Notes under the pieces: model-generated
What the model saw: only the letters and a program-made list of their open reading frames with translations
The model's database searches: none
What the model was told of the DNA's origin: nothing
Shown: positions 10,110 through 19,333 of the stretch, in pieces
How positions within the stretch are numbered: position 1 is the first letter of the stretch
How the letters are laid out: each line of letters begins with the position of its first letter
DNA from: an uncultured Balneola sp.
Lineage (GTDB): Bacteria > Bacteroidota > Rhodothermia > Balneolales > Balneolaceae
NCBI GenBank assembly: GCA_902529115.1
Contig: CABZVB010000008.1
Span: 1-64,000 of the forward strand
Direction: 5' to 3'
Length of the DNA: 64,000 nt
Translations under genes and position numbers: made by a program

Positions 10110-10186
10110 TATATTTGACCTTTAATTTTTAATATACACCAGTATTTAAATGAAAATTTTAAAATCTACAAATCTAATCCTATCAA

Positions 10187-11602
10187 TTACTCTGTTAACT
10201 TATTTATTAAACCATGAAATATAAATCCATGTAATGGAACAACTGCATACCAATACAATCGGCCTAGTATTCCTAATGGCCTAAATGTTGCTGTTTGAAT
10301 AAGTTTATTTCCTTCCATTTTAAACTCTAACCATGCCTCACCTGGCAGTTTCATTTCAGCAAAAAGTAGTAAACGACCTCTTTCTTTATCTACTTCCACA
10401 ACCCGCCAAAAATCTAAGGCATCTCCTACTGTAATAGTATCCTGATTAGTCCTGCCTCTCCTTAATCCAACCCCTCCCCATATCTTATCTAAAAAACCAC
10501 GTATTTGCCATAACCAATTGCCATAGTACCAACCATTATTTCCACCAATACTCCAAATACGTTCAATACATGTATTTCTGTCTCTAACTTCAGAAGACCT
10601 TATATCTTTAAAACACCCAAATGTGGGCACTTTCTCATATTTGTCAATTTGTATAGTACTACCACTACTAGAATAAGAATCTTTCCAAGAGGATGTAATC
10701 CTATCATTCTGAATTCTATGCATTGCCCTTTGTAATGCAATTTTATAAGGAATTGGGTCAATGTTCAACAATTTTCTTAGATCATTCGGTTTACATACAA
10801 CCTCAACTTTCATGCTATCCACAAGAGATCTTGCAAGCAAAAAAGATGTCGATGTAACAAAATATAACCAATATGATGATAGACGTGGAGTCATCACAGG
10901 TACAGTATAAATTCGCCTATTTAAACCTCTTACTGCAGCAAAATCTAATAACATTTCTTTATATGTAAGCACGTCATCACATCCAATATCATAATGGCTA
11001 TCAAACGTACTTTTGTTACCTAAGCAACCGATGAGATATTTTTTTACATCATAGATACCAATTGGCTGAGTCTTAGTCTCAAGCCATCTGGGTGCAATCA
11101 TAATGGGGAGTTTTTCAACTAAGTCTCGAATGATTTCAAAAGAAGCACTTCCTGACCCAACAATAATTCCTGCACGTAGGGTAGTTAGTGAATAACTACC
11201 TTTTGATAATTCTAATTCTACTCGCTTACGAGAAAGTAAATGCTCAGATAATTCATCTTGGTTTACAATCCCGCTTAAATAAATTAATTGTTGTGCTTTT
11301 GTTTGTGAAAATGCAGCACAAAAGTTTTTAGCACATTCCAATTCCATTTCAGCATAATTCTCAGAGCTTGACATAGAGTGAACCAGATAATACCCTACAT
11401 CTATGTCACTAGGTAATCTACCTAACGAATCCTTATCTAGTAAATCGACTTCTAATACATCAATTGAATTTCCAAGTTCTTCCGTTGGATTGAACCGATT
11501 AGCATCACGGACACAGCAGGTAATTTTATGTCCAGCAGCAACTAGCTCGGGTAGCAGTCGTTTTCCAATATATCCAGTTGAACCCGTTAAAAGTATATGC
11601 AT
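10187..11602 (-). CDS. SDR-family NAD(P)-binding protein with C-terminal DUF2867
   Basis: 471-residue two-part protein. The N-terminal Rossmann fold begins with the dinucleotide motif GSTGYIG (7-13) and looks like the atypical short-chain dehydrogenase (NmrA/complex I 39-kDa-like) type. The C-terminal part (about 320-471) has the DUF2867 features IWSIGGNNGWYYGNWLW, GDALDFWRV and a closing PLGILGRLYWY segment. Members occur in photosynthetic and heterotrophic bacteria; biochemical role not established. It is divergently placed from the deacetylase-like gene across about 120 bp that hold a perfect palindrome. Confidence 0.85.
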   Translation of the reverse strand: MHILLTGSTGYIGKRLLPELVAAGHKITCCVRDANRFNPTEELGNSIDVLEVDLLDKDSLGRLPSDIDVGYYLVHSMSSSENYAEMELECAKNFCAAFSQTKAQQLIYLSGIVNQDELSEHLLSRKRVELELSKGSYSLTTLRAGIIVGSGSASFEIIRDLVEKLPIMIAPRWLETKTQPIGIYDVKKYLIGCLGNKSTFDSHYDIGCDDVLTYKEMLLDFAAVRGLNRRIYTVPVMTPRLSSYWLYFVTSTSFLLARSLVDSMKVEVVCKPNDLRKLLNIDPIPYKIALQRAMHRIQNDRITSSWKDSYSSSGSTIQIDKYEKVPTFGCFKDIRSSEVRDRNTCIERIWSIGGNNGWYYGNWLWQIRGFLDKIWGGVGLRRGRTNQDTITVGDALDFWRVVEVDKERGRLLLFAEMKLPGEAWLEFKMEGNKLIQTATFRPLGILGRLYWYAVVPLHGFIFHGLINKLTE

Positions 11603-11686
11603 CTGATATTTTATTATATCAAGTTAAATCATGATGAATTCATTCACTATATGAAAAGCAGATTATTAGGCAATGCTTTTGTTTTA

Positions 11687-11716
11687 AACTGAAATGAATA
11701 ACTTTTAATTTCAGTT
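11687..11716. promoter_or_regulatory. Inverted repeat before the deacetylase-like gene
   Basis: AACTGAAAT at 11687-11695 and its exact complement ATTTCAGTT at 11708-11716, 12 nt apart. It ends 8 nt before the ATG at 11725, inside the divergent intergenic space. It could be an operator or a 5' UTR hairpin; no protein can be named. Confidence 0.45.
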
Positions 11717-11724
11717 AATTGTAC

Positions 11725-12627
11725 ATGATAAAAATTGCTTGGCATCCTTCATATGTTCATCCTGTTCCAGACGGCCACCGATTTCCTATGGAGAAATATG
11801 AACTCTTACCAATGCGTCTTATTAGAGAAGGCATAGTTACTGACGATAACTTTTTTGAGCCAACTCAGGGACTTACCTATAATTTGGATGTTCATGATTC
11901 AGAGTATTTGAAACGCCTATTTAACCTTGAACTAACTAAAAAAGAAGTGCGAGCTAGTGGGTTTACTCTAAGTCAAGATTTAGTTGAAAGAGAATTACTC
12001 ATTACAAATGGGACTGTTGAGGGAGCTCTTTGGGCCTTGAATAACCGCTCAGCAGCTTTTAATATTGCAGGGGGAACCCATCATGCATCTGCAAATAAAG
12101 CTGAAGGTTTTTGTTTACTTAACGATCAGGCTATTGCCTCTAGATATTTACTAGATAACACAAAAGTATCACAAATATTAATCATTGACTTGGACGTACA
12201 CCAAGGCAACGGTACTGCCCAAATATTTAAAAACATTAATAATGTATATACTTTCAGTATGCATGGGGCTAATAATTATCCATACCACAAACCTCCTTCC
12301 GATTTAGATATACCATTACCAGATAATACTGGTGACAAAAAATATCTCAGCTTATTAAAAAAATATTTGCCAAACATTATAACTGAGATAAATCCCGATT
12401 TTATATTTTATTTAGCAGGTGTAGATGTATTAGCCGAAGATAAATTAGGCCGGCTTGGATTAACTTTAAACGGTTGTAAAGAACGAGATGAGCTGGTTTT
12501 TAGCTTAGCTAAGGATAGTGATATCCCAATTATGACAACAATGGGGGGTGGATATGCCCCAGATATTAAAATAATTCTCGAAGCACACTGTAATACATTT
12601 CGGAGTGCTTCGAATTTATTTTATTAA
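11725..12627 (+). CDS. Histone deacetylase-like zinc amidohydrolase (AcuC/acetylpolyamine amidohydrolase superfamily)
   Basis: About 300-residue class of zinc hydrolase that removes acetyl groups from lysine, polyamines or small amines. The catalytic elements are intact: the His-His pair in GGTHHAS, zinc ligands in DLDVHQGNGT (Asp, His), the Asp in AGVDVLAEDKLGRLGL, and the transition-state Tyr in GGGYAPD. I take the ATG at 11725 rather than the in-frame TTG two codons earlier. No obvious Shine-Dalgarno. It may be co-transcribed with the next two genes (82 and 18 bp gaps). Substrate cannot be predicted. Confidence 0.88.
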   Translation: MIKIAWHPSYVHPVPDGHRFPMEKYELLPMRLIREGIVTDDNFFEPTQGLTYNLDVHDSEYLKRLFNLELTKKEVRASGFTLSQDLVERELLITNGTVEGALWALNNRSAAFNIAGGTHHASANKAEGFCLLNDQAIASRYLLDNTKVSQILIIDLDVHQGNGTAQIFKNINNVYTFSMHGANNYPYHKPPSDLDIPLPDNTGDKKYLSLLKKYLPNIITEINPDFIFYLAGVDVLAEDKLGRLGLTLNGCKERDELVFSLAKDSDIPIMTTMGGGYAPDIKIILEAHCNTFRSASNLFY

Positions 12628-12654
12628 CTAATCGAATAAATTTTTCAAGCAATT

Positions 12655-12681
12655 AACATAAAACTTAAAAAACTTTATGTT
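12655..12681. promoter_or_regulatory. Inverted repeat upstream of the outer-membrane gene
   Basis: AACATAAA (12655-12662) and TTTATGTT (12674-12681), 8-bp perfect arms separated by 11 nt, in the 82-bp gap between the deacetylase-like gene and the next one. No following T-run, so it is more likely an operator than a terminator. Confidence 0.35.
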
Positions 12682-12709
12682 GTTAGTAATGCTAAATTAA
12701 GAGCCCTAT

Positions 12710-13729
12710 ATGAAATATTTCCCTTTTATCACTTTATTATATTTTGCTATCAGCCATAATTTAATGGCTCAAAGTGTAGAAATAGATGATTCCTCTATAA
12801 TTCAAAGCTATCTGATTCAAGTAGATGATAATACTATACTTAAAGGGAAAATAATTGGATTAAATGCAGACTCCATATTTTTAAAGCTAGAATTATTAGG
12901 CAATATCTACATATCGAGAAAATCCAATTTTATAGTTGAAATAATGGGTGGTTCAACATTTAGAGGTGAGTTATTAAAGATCTCAAATGATTCATTATTA
13001 TTTGATATGACAGGGTTGACAAATGTATGGATAAAAAATATTGATGTAGTAAAACTTACAGTTCTAGAATGGCAAGATACAGGCACTGAAGGATATAGTA
13101 TAGCCAATCAACACAAAACAAGATATCTATTCAGTCCTTCAGGTTATTCTTTAGGTAAAAGAAATGGGTATTATCAAAATATATGGGGAGTATTTAATGC
13201 TGTAAATTATGGTATAACTGATAATGTAAGTATTGGTTTTGGAGCAAATATATATACACTATTAAACGGAGGTGGTAACAGTACACTATTCATAACTCCA
13301 AAGATTGGTAAAAAGTATAATGAAAATACATATATAGGCGGAGGATTATTAATTGGATCACTGAGTAGATATAATTTTAGTGACAATCCCTTTATTGCCT
13401 TAGGTTATGGGGTAGTCACTAGAGGTACAGAGAACAGAAATTTAACCTTAGCAATTGGTCACAGTACTGGTGAAAAATCGTTGACATCCCATGTATTTAC
13501 ATTAAACTTTTATAATAGAATTAGTAATCGGTACGGCTTTGTATCAGAAAATTGGTTTATGAAAAAAACAGTAATACTTGCTTATGGTCTCAGAAAATTC
13601 GATAAAAGAGTTTCTACAGATATTGGTATTGCTTTTGTTTCTATTCCAAATTCAGATAATGATATTATTGATGAACCAAAAAGATACGTCATTCCTGCAC
13701 CTTATCTTGGGTGGGTAATTAATTGGTAG
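12710..13729 (+). CDS. Predicted outer-membrane or periplasmic protein, function unknown
   Basis: 339-residue exported protein: signal peptide MKYFPFITLLYFAISHNLMA with cleavage before QSVE. Residues about 25-125 have repeated short strands with the phrasing (KGKIIGLNADSIFLKLE / RGELLKISNDSLLFDM), suggesting two copies of a small beta domain. The second half has alternating Gly/aromatic strands (YGITDNVSIGFGANIYTLL, TYIGGGLLIGS, ending WVINW) like a small outer-membrane barrel. I do not recognise a family. Strongly AT-rich. Confidence 0.75.
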   Translation: MKYFPFITLLYFAISHNLMAQSVEIDDSSIIQSYLIQVDDNTILKGKIIGLNADSIFLKLELLGNIYISRKSNFIVEIMGGSTFRGELLKISNDSLLFDMTGLTNVWIKNIDVVKLTVLEWQDTGTEGYSIANQHKTRYLFSPSGYSLGKRNGYYQNIWGVFNAVNYGITDNVSIGFGANIYTLLNGGGNSTLFITPKIGKKYNENTYIGGGLLIGSLSRYNFSDNPFIALGYGVVTRGTENRNLTLAIGHSTGEKSLTSHVFTLNFYNRISNRYGFVSENWFMKKTVILAYGLRKFDKRVSTDIGIAFVSIPNSDNDIIDEPKRYVIPAPYLGWVINW

Positions 13730-13747
13730 TTATTTTAAACAAATTGA

Positions 13748-14221
13748 ATGATTAGAGCACTCACGCCCACAGATTTAGAATTAATATATAAGTGGAATGA
13801 ATCTACAGTACCTAAAGTAAATTCACTTACCTTTGAAGAATTCAGTTTACAATCTATCAATTGTACTTACAGCTATATCCAGTATGCAACAGATTCCAAT
13901 CCTGTAGGTTTCATATTCATATATGACGAGAAAACTGAATATAACAGCCTAAATTATTTATACTTCAAAAATCGGTACCAAAAATTCTTATATGTTGACA
14001 GAATAATTATCGCCAAAGAACATCAAAGAAAGGGGTATGGTCAACAATTATATGATTTTGTAATTGATACTCACAAACCAGATATATTTTGCTGTGAAGT
14101 GAATATTACCCCCCAAAATAGAGAATCGCTAAGATTTCATCAAAAATATGGCTTTAAGGAAATAGGCCAACAGACTGTCTATAATAAAGTAGTTAGTCTA
14201 TTGACCTATTCTAAAAAGTAA
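13748..14221 (+). CDS. GNAT-family N-acetyltransferase
   Basis: 157-residue acetyl-CoA-dependent N-acetyltransferase fold. Motif A is clear: VDRIIIAKEHQRKGYGQQLYDFV contains the Q/R-x-x-G-x-G/A pyrophosphate-binding loop (RKGYGQ), and the following strand/helix NITPQNRESLRFHQKYGFKEIG is the typical motif B ending. Starts 18 bp after the outer-membrane gene. Acceptor substrate unknown. Confidence 0.87.
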   Translation: MIRALTPTDLELIYKWNESTVPKVNSLTFEEFSLQSINCTYSYIQYATDSNPVGFIFIYDEKTEYNSLNYLYFKNRYQKFLYVDRIIIAKEHQRKGYGQQLYDFVIDTHKPDIFCCEVNITPQNRESLRFHQKYGFKEIGQQTVYNKVVSLLTYSKK

Positions 14222-14350
14222 TGTTATAATATGTATATAAAAAAAATCACATAGGATTAATAACTAAGGTGATATTTCTTTGAAATAAAGGGCAAAAACT
14301 TGTGGTAAAGTATCTTAAAAATATAAATTCATAACGGTTAAAGAATAGTT

Positions 14351-16234
14351 CTACCAAATTTTACTAGATTTTAAGCATCTTACTGCATTTTCAACTGTGT
14401 TTATATCAGTGTTGATGACTATATCAGAGTCCAGTGGAATTTCATATTCTACGTCATATCCATGAATACCAGAAATTTGACCTATTTGAGCTTTTTTATA
14501 CAATCCTTTTGGATCCCTTTTCTTTCTAGATTCGAGAGAGGAATCCACAAATATTTCTACAAAATCTGACTTTGGAAAAAGAGCTTTCACCTTTTCACGA
14601 TCTCTCCTGTATGGAGAGATAAAGGTGCAAAGCACGATGTTTCCATTCTCATAAAATAATTTAGCTAAATGTCCTACTCTACGGATGTTTTCAGATCTAT
14701 CTGCTGGGCTAAATCCTAAATCGCCACAGAGGCCATGGCGTATCTGATCACCGTCTAATAGTACTGTTTGTTTACCATCAATCCACAGACTTTGTTCAAG
14801 TGCTTTTGCAATTGTTGATTTTCCTGATCCAGAAGGCCCTGTAAACCATAGAACTTTAGCAGAGTGTCTATTTCTAATTTCCCGTTTATTACGAGGAATA
14901 TTCCAAGGATCCCATTCCACATTTGGCGAGATGGTTTGTTTGGGATACTTAATTTCAGCTTCCTTACAAATCATTCCAGCACCGACTGTAAAATTAGTTG
15001 TAGGATCAATAATGATAAAGCTCCCAGTAATTTTATTTATTTTGAAAGGATCGGTAAAGATTTCTTTACTAGTGGTCAATTGAACGCGTCCAATTTCATT
15101 AAGTGATAAATTTTGAGTTTTTTCCTGTTTAAGTGTGTCTACATCAACCCGATAGTAAATTTTATTCATCTGTATAGATACCAGTTGAGAAGTATGTTGT
15201 AGTAAATAATTCTTCTTGGATGCTAAGACTTCCTCATTCATCCAGCAGATATATGCATCGATATTCTGAGTTTGATTAGGAACATTGTTCAGTTTAACAA
15301 TCATATTTCCTCGGCTAATGTCTATCTCGTCTTGTACAGTTAGAGTGACTGAATCACCATACTGAGCTTGTTTGGTATGATGACCTCGAGCAATAATCTC
15401 TTTAACTTTTGTAGTCTTCTTGGAAGGAAGTATCATTATATCGTCACCAGGTTTAATTTGGCCAGATGCAATTCTTCCTGAAAAGCCACGAAAATTCTGA
15501 TTGGGACGTATCACATACTGTACAGGTAGGCGAAAATCTTCGGTATTGAATCTATCATAAACTTTTACATTTTCCAGGTGATTGAGTAATGTATTTCCCT
15601 GATACCAGATCATGTTCTTGCTTTTATCTACCACGTTGTCACCTTTAAGCGCCGAAACCGGAATGAAAGTTACTTTTTCTGTATTTAGTTGTTTTGCAAA
15701 AGACCTGAACTCTTGACATAGATAAGTGAACGTTTGCTTATCATAATCCACCAAATCCATTTTATTAACTGCTACAATCAGGTGAGGGATTCTAAGTAGT
15801 ATGGAAATAAAGGCATGCCGCCGAGACTGCGTTAATAAACCTTTACTAGCATCTATCAAAATGATCGCTAAATCAGCAGAAGACGCTCCAGTCACCATAT
15901 TTCGAGTGTATTGAATATGTCCAGGAGTATCAGCAATTATAAATTTACGTTTAGAAGTGGCAAAATAATGGTAAGCAACGTCTATGGTAATTTTTTGTTC
16001 TCGTTCAGCTCTAAGTCCATCTGTGAGTAATGCCAAGTTAATTTTTTCCGCTTCGCTAAAACGACTAGCTTTCTCGATATCATTCATCTGATCCTCAAAA
16101 ATTGAGTTTGAATCATATAGAAGTCTACCAATTAATGTACTTTTCCCATCATCTACACTGCCAGCTGTAGTAAAACGGAGCATATTTATATTTTCATAAC
16201 CGGTAATAGGATTATCTTTTTTTTCGGCATCCAT
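14351..16234 (-). CDS. cysNC: Sulfate adenylyltransferase subunit 1 fused to adenylylsulfate kinase (CysN-CysC)
   Basis: Bifunctional enzyme (627 aa). The N-terminal GTPase part (CysN) has GSVDDGKST (25-33), DTPGH and NKMD, and drives APS formation with CysD; the C-terminal APS kinase (CysC) starts near residue 463 with the P-loop TGPSGSGKST and phosphorylates APS to PAPS. Its start codon overlaps the cysD stop (TAATG), showing translational coupling. The NodQ-type fusion is known where PAPS is needed. No cysH, cysI or cysJ is nearby, while a sulfotransferase gene precedes cysD, so here PAPS probably feeds sulfation rather than (or besides) sulfate reduction. Confidence 0.94.
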   Translation of the reverse strand: MDAEKKDNPITGYENINMLRFTTAGSVDDGKSTLIGRLLYDSNSIFEDQMNDIEKASRFSEAEKINLALLTDGLRAEREQKITIDVAYHYFATSKRKFIIADTPGHIQYTRNMVTGASSADLAIILIDASKGLLTQSRRHAFISILLRIPHLIVAVNKMDLVDYDKQTFTYLCQEFRSFAKQLNTEKVTFIPVSALKGDNVVDKSKNMIWYQGNTLLNHLENVKVYDRFNTEDFRLPVQYVIRPNQNFRGFSGRIASGQIKPGDDIMILPSKKTTKVKEIIARGHHTKQAQYGDSVTLTVQDEIDISRGNMIVKLNNVPNQTQNIDAYICWMNEEVLASKKNYLLQHTSQLVSIQMNKIYYRVDVDTLKQEKTQNLSLNEIGRVQLTTSKEIFTDPFKINKITGSFIIIDPTTNFTVGAGMICKEAEIKYPKQTISPNVEWDPWNIPRNKREIRNRHSAKVLWFTGPSGSGKSTIAKALEQSLWIDGKQTVLLDGDQIRHGLCGDLGFSPADRSENIRRVGHLAKLFYENGNIVLCTFISPYRRDREKVKALFPKSDFVEIFVDSSLESRKKRDPKGLYKKAQIGQISGIHGYDVEYEIPLDSDIVINTDINTVENAVRCLKSSKIW

Positions 16235-17139
16235 TAGAAATATCCTTGTTCTTTTCGATCTTCCATGGAAGTTTCGCTACGTTTGTCGTCCTGACGATTA
16301 CCTCGCTCTGTTTTACAAGCTGAAGCCACCTCTTGTATGATCTCATCTATGGTGGTTGCACTTGAAAGTACGGCACCCGTACAAGTAGCATCACCAATGG
16401 TTCGAAAACGGACCATCTTTGTAAAAAGCTCTTCTTTATCCATTCGATTCACAAATTCTGTATCTGCCAACCAAACTCCGCGCCGGTTAAACACCTTACG
16501 TGTATGAGCAAAGTACAACTTTGGAATGGGAATATTTTCTCGAGCAATATAGTGCCAAATATCTATTTCTGTCCAATTACTGAGTGGAAAGATGCGGAAG
16601 CTTTCGCCTACATTCTTTCGACCATTAAATAAATCCCAAAGCTCAGGCCGTTGAGTTTTTGGATTCCACTGGCTAAAGCTGTCTCTGTGGGAAAAAAATC
16701 GTTCTTTAGCACGAGCTTTTTCCTCATCTCGCCTTGCACCACCCAAGGCCGCATCAATCTGATACTCTTTTAAAGTATCTAATAAGGTTACTGTTTGCAG
16801 GGTATTTCGACTGGCATCTAGACCTGTTTCCTCTTTTACCCGCCCTAAATCAATACTTTTTTGGACGGATCCAACTATTAGCTCAACTTTACACTTATTA
16901 ACTGTTTGATTTCTAAATTCAATAATTTCATGAAAATTATGCCCTGTATCTATATGCATTAATGGAAAAGGGATAAGTCCTGGATGGAAAGCTTTTAAGG
17001 CTAAATGAAGCATTACAATAGAATCTTTACCACCTGAAAAAAGTAATACTGGTCGCTCAAATTGAGCAGCGACTTCCCATATCACATAAATACTTTCGCT
17101 CTCGAGTTTATCTAAGTATGCCTGTTGGTTGTATGACAC
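16234..17139 (-). CDS. cysD: Sulfate adenylyltransferase subunit 2 (CysD)
   Basis: Catalytic subunit of ATP sulfurylase, forming APS from ATP and sulfate together with CysN. The 301-residue protein has the PP-loop SGGKDS (35-40), the conserved HIDTGHNF and the GGARRDEEKARAKERFFS segment, and ends with the usual basic DRxxxxSMEDRKxxGYF tail. Stop codon overlaps the cysNC start by one base. It lies 72 bp downstream of the sulfotransferase gene, same strand, suggesting one transcription unit. Confidence 0.95.
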   Translation of the reverse strand: MSYNQQAYLDKLESESIYVIWEVAAQFERPVLLFSGGKDSIVMLHLALKAFHPGLIPFPLMHIDTGHNFHEIIEFRNQTVNKCKVELIVGSVQKSIDLGRVKEETGLDASRNTLQTVTLLDTLKEYQIDAALGGARRDEEKARAKERFFSHRDSFSQWNPKTQRPELWDLFNGRKNVGESFRIFPLSNWTEIDIWHYIARENIPIPKLYFAHTRKVFNRRGVWLADTEFVNRMDKEELFTKMVRFRTIGDATCTGAVLSSATTIDEIIQEVASACKTERGNRQDDKRSETSMEDRKEQGYF

Positions 17140-17211
17140 ATTAATAAATGATTTATATTAGTAAATTCTTGAAAAGTAAAAGAAACGATAGGACCGATGA
17201 TCATATTAAAA

Positions 17212-18330
17212 TTAAAATTTTAAAAATGGAAGATTTGCCATAATGGTATCAAATTCTTTCTGACCTAATTTATGATATTTGTTACCGCTTTGGTGTTTTA
17301 GCTTTTTATTTGAATTTAATTCAAAGATCAGTTTGAAATCTTTGTCATTGACAAATTTTCTGATTTGTTCTTCTAAATCAACGTCACGGTTGATCATTTT
17401 TATAAAATCAATGTTGAGTACTTGCTCAATTGGATACTGTGAAAGAGCATTATTGGCCATCTGATACCATTGAATTAAAAATTTCTTAGTGCGTTTATCC
17501 AATTCTTCGTGTGATTTTTTGGATGTGAATAAGTTATATAGTGCGTTGTTTAAGCTGATTGTAGATGGCAATGTTTCTTTTGGACTACGAATAATTTGAA
17601 TGATTTTTGCATCAGGGAAAAAAGTCCTCAAACTTTCCAATTTACACATCATCAATGGGTTTTTCGATAAGAACGTTTTATCTCCATCTCGGTTGTACAC
17701 ATAGTTATGTCTTCTAACATAATTACGATAACTCATCATTATTTTATTTCTTCGAGTTTCAGAAACTTCTTTATCAAATAGTAATAGATCATCAAAGAAA
17801 TGTGAATCAGGATAAAAGAAATTCAAATACAATGAAGTTAGATCCCAAAGTAAAATAGCTTCGTCTTCTTCGGGTAAATCAAGACCCAAATGATGTATAG
17901 TTTTTAAGTTTGGAATCAGTTTACTTTCTAACCATAATATTCCTTTTTTGATTGGTGCTCCCATAATCTGATCTATTTTAATTATAGTCTTAAAAATGTA
18001 TTTTTGAGTAATTGAAGGAGCAGTAATAATTTCCCATAATTTGAAATAGGTAAACTTATTTGGGTTCTCTGCAAGAGAATGATAAAGGTAGGTGGTTCCA
18101 CTCCTTGGTATAGATACAATAAAAACGGGATTTTCGACTTTATGATTTTTAAACCTTGGAAAAAGGATATGATCTAAGTAAATGAAGAACTTATTTATTA
18201 CTAATAGAGATATAAAAATAGGGCACATTAGTAATACCATAAATATTCGTTTTAGATTAAAAAAACGCATATTTTTAACATTGAATGAGAACATGCCAAA
18301 CAAAATATTATATAGCAATTTATAGCTCAT
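17212..18330 (-). CDS. Membrane-anchored PAPS-dependent sulfotransferase
   Basis: 372-residue sulfotransferase. A hydrophobic segment (about 29-50) near the N-terminus would anchor it with the catalytic domain in the cytoplasm. The 5'-phosphosulfate loop IVSIPRSGTTYLYH (PRSGTT 75-80), a FLSKNPL strand and the 3'-phosphate-binding IIQIIRSPKET segment are all present. Such enzymes transfer sulfate from PAPS to hydroxyls of lipids, glycans or small molecules. It sits 7 bp after the ketoacyl synthase gene and just before cysD/cysNC, so acceptor synthesis, transfer and donor supply are adjacent. Acceptor not known. Confidence 0.88.
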   Translation of the reverse strand: MSYKLLYNILFGMFSFNVKNMRFFNLKRIFMVLLMCPIFISLLVINKFFIYLDHILFPRFKNHKVENPVFIVSIPRSGTTYLYHSLAENPNKFTYFKLWEIITAPSITQKYIFKTIIKIDQIMGAPIKKGILWLESKLIPNLKTIHHLGLDLPEEDEAILLWDLTSLYLNFFYPDSHFFDDLLLFDKEVSETRRNKIMMSYRNYVRRHNYVYNRDGDKTFLSKNPLMMCKLESLRTFFPDAKIIQIIRSPKETLPSTISLNNALYNLFTSKKSHEELDKRTKKFLIQWYQMANNALSQYPIEQVLNIDFIKMINRDVDLEEQIRKFVNDKDFKLIFELNSNKKLKHQSGNKYHKLGQKEFDTIMANLPFLKF

Positions 18331-18337
18331 TGATTAA

Positions 18338-19333
18338 TTAATATGTAATTAGTATCCCCCCGACTGAAAATCCTGCAGAAGTTCCACAAAGCATACATAG
18401 ATCGCCCCGCTTTATTTCACCTGATTCGATAAAATCGTGAAGGGTTAACGGTATAGAAGCAGCGATGCAGTTTCCATATTTCTCAAGTGTACCTTTAACT
18501 TGTCCTTGCTTAAAATTGAAGAGTTCTTCAAAGATCATCAAACCAGTTTTTGAGGCTTGATGAGGTATAATAATATCTGCATCGGTCAATTCGATTGATA
18601 AGTCTTTGTAGAACCATTCCATGAATTCCGGGATTTTTTTCTTTGCCATCCGAAGCAATTTTTTTCCTTTCATATCGAAGGAGTGTAGCTCTTTTTCAAA
18701 AGGATGATCTTTAATCCAGAAAGCATTACCTCCACCCTTAATCATTGCATATTCCATACCTTTAGAATAAGTTTTTTGTGCGCCCTTTATAAAGTTGGAG
18801 GATCCCGATTCGTCATACTGTAAAATAACTGCAGCAGCTCCATCTCCAAAAAGAGTAGCAGTTTCCCAATTATTTTCATTCAATGCTTTAGAGGATATTT
18901 CTGAAGAAACAATCAGTATGTTTTTCATTTTATTTCCATCTAAAATTTTAGCAGCTATTTCGAAAGCCGCAACAAAGCTTAGGCAAGTACTATCTATATG
19001 AATCGCAGCTAAATCTGTTTGGTTACCTTCTTTCATTAGGCTTTTTATTACACTACCTTGATTGGGTATTGGATAATCATAGGATCCACTTGCGGAAATT
19101 AGAAAATCAATGTCATTGAGCTTAAAATTAGCCTTCTTTAGTGCCTGTTCTGCAGCTTTCGCACCCATTAAACCGTTAGTTTCAGTAGTTACATGATGAC
19201 GATATTTAACACCAGAATAGCGTTCACACCATCCATTGGGTATAGAAAGTTTGTTTTCTAGATCGTTAGAGGAGATTCTTTTGGGTAAATATTTACCCGT
19301 CGAAACAATTTTAATTGGCCTTGCTCCTTTCAT
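18338..19333 (-). CDS. 3-oxoacyl-ACP synthase III-like enzyme (OleA/FabH family)
   Basis: 331-residue thiolase-fold condensing enzyme. The catalytic triad is complete: Cys117 in DSTCLSF, His258 in IIPHQASKTG and Asn288 in YGNCIAAS. The C-terminus GDLCMLCGTSAGFSVGGILI is typical. FabH initiates fatty-acid synthesis; OleA relatives join two long acyl chains head to head to a beta-keto acid. The gene sits with a reductase and an adenylate-forming enzyme rather than with fab genes, which favours a secondary lipid role. Its start overlaps the preceding gene by 23 bp. Confidence 0.88.
   Translation of the reverse strand: MKGARPIKIVSTGKYLPKRISSNDLENKLSIPNGWCERYSGVKYRHHVTTETNGLMGAKAAEQALKKANFKLNDIDFLISASGSYDYPIPNQGSVIKSLMKEGNQTDLAAIHIDSTCLSFVAAFEIAAKILDGNKMKNILIVSSEISSKALNENNWETATLFGDGAAAVILQYDESGSSNFIKGAQKTYSKGMEYAMIKGGGNAFWIKDHPFEKELHSFDMKGKKLLRMAKKKIPEFMEWFYKDLSIELTDADIIIPHQASKTGLMIFEELFNFKQGQVKGTLEKYGNCIAASIPLTLHDFIESGEIKRGDLCMLCGTSAGFSVGGILITY

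Noticed and set aside
11654-11680. AAAAGCA ... TGCTTTT stem with T-rich tail
   Set aside because: Resembles a weak terminator but lies between two divergent gene starts, where no transcript is expected to end; stem is short.
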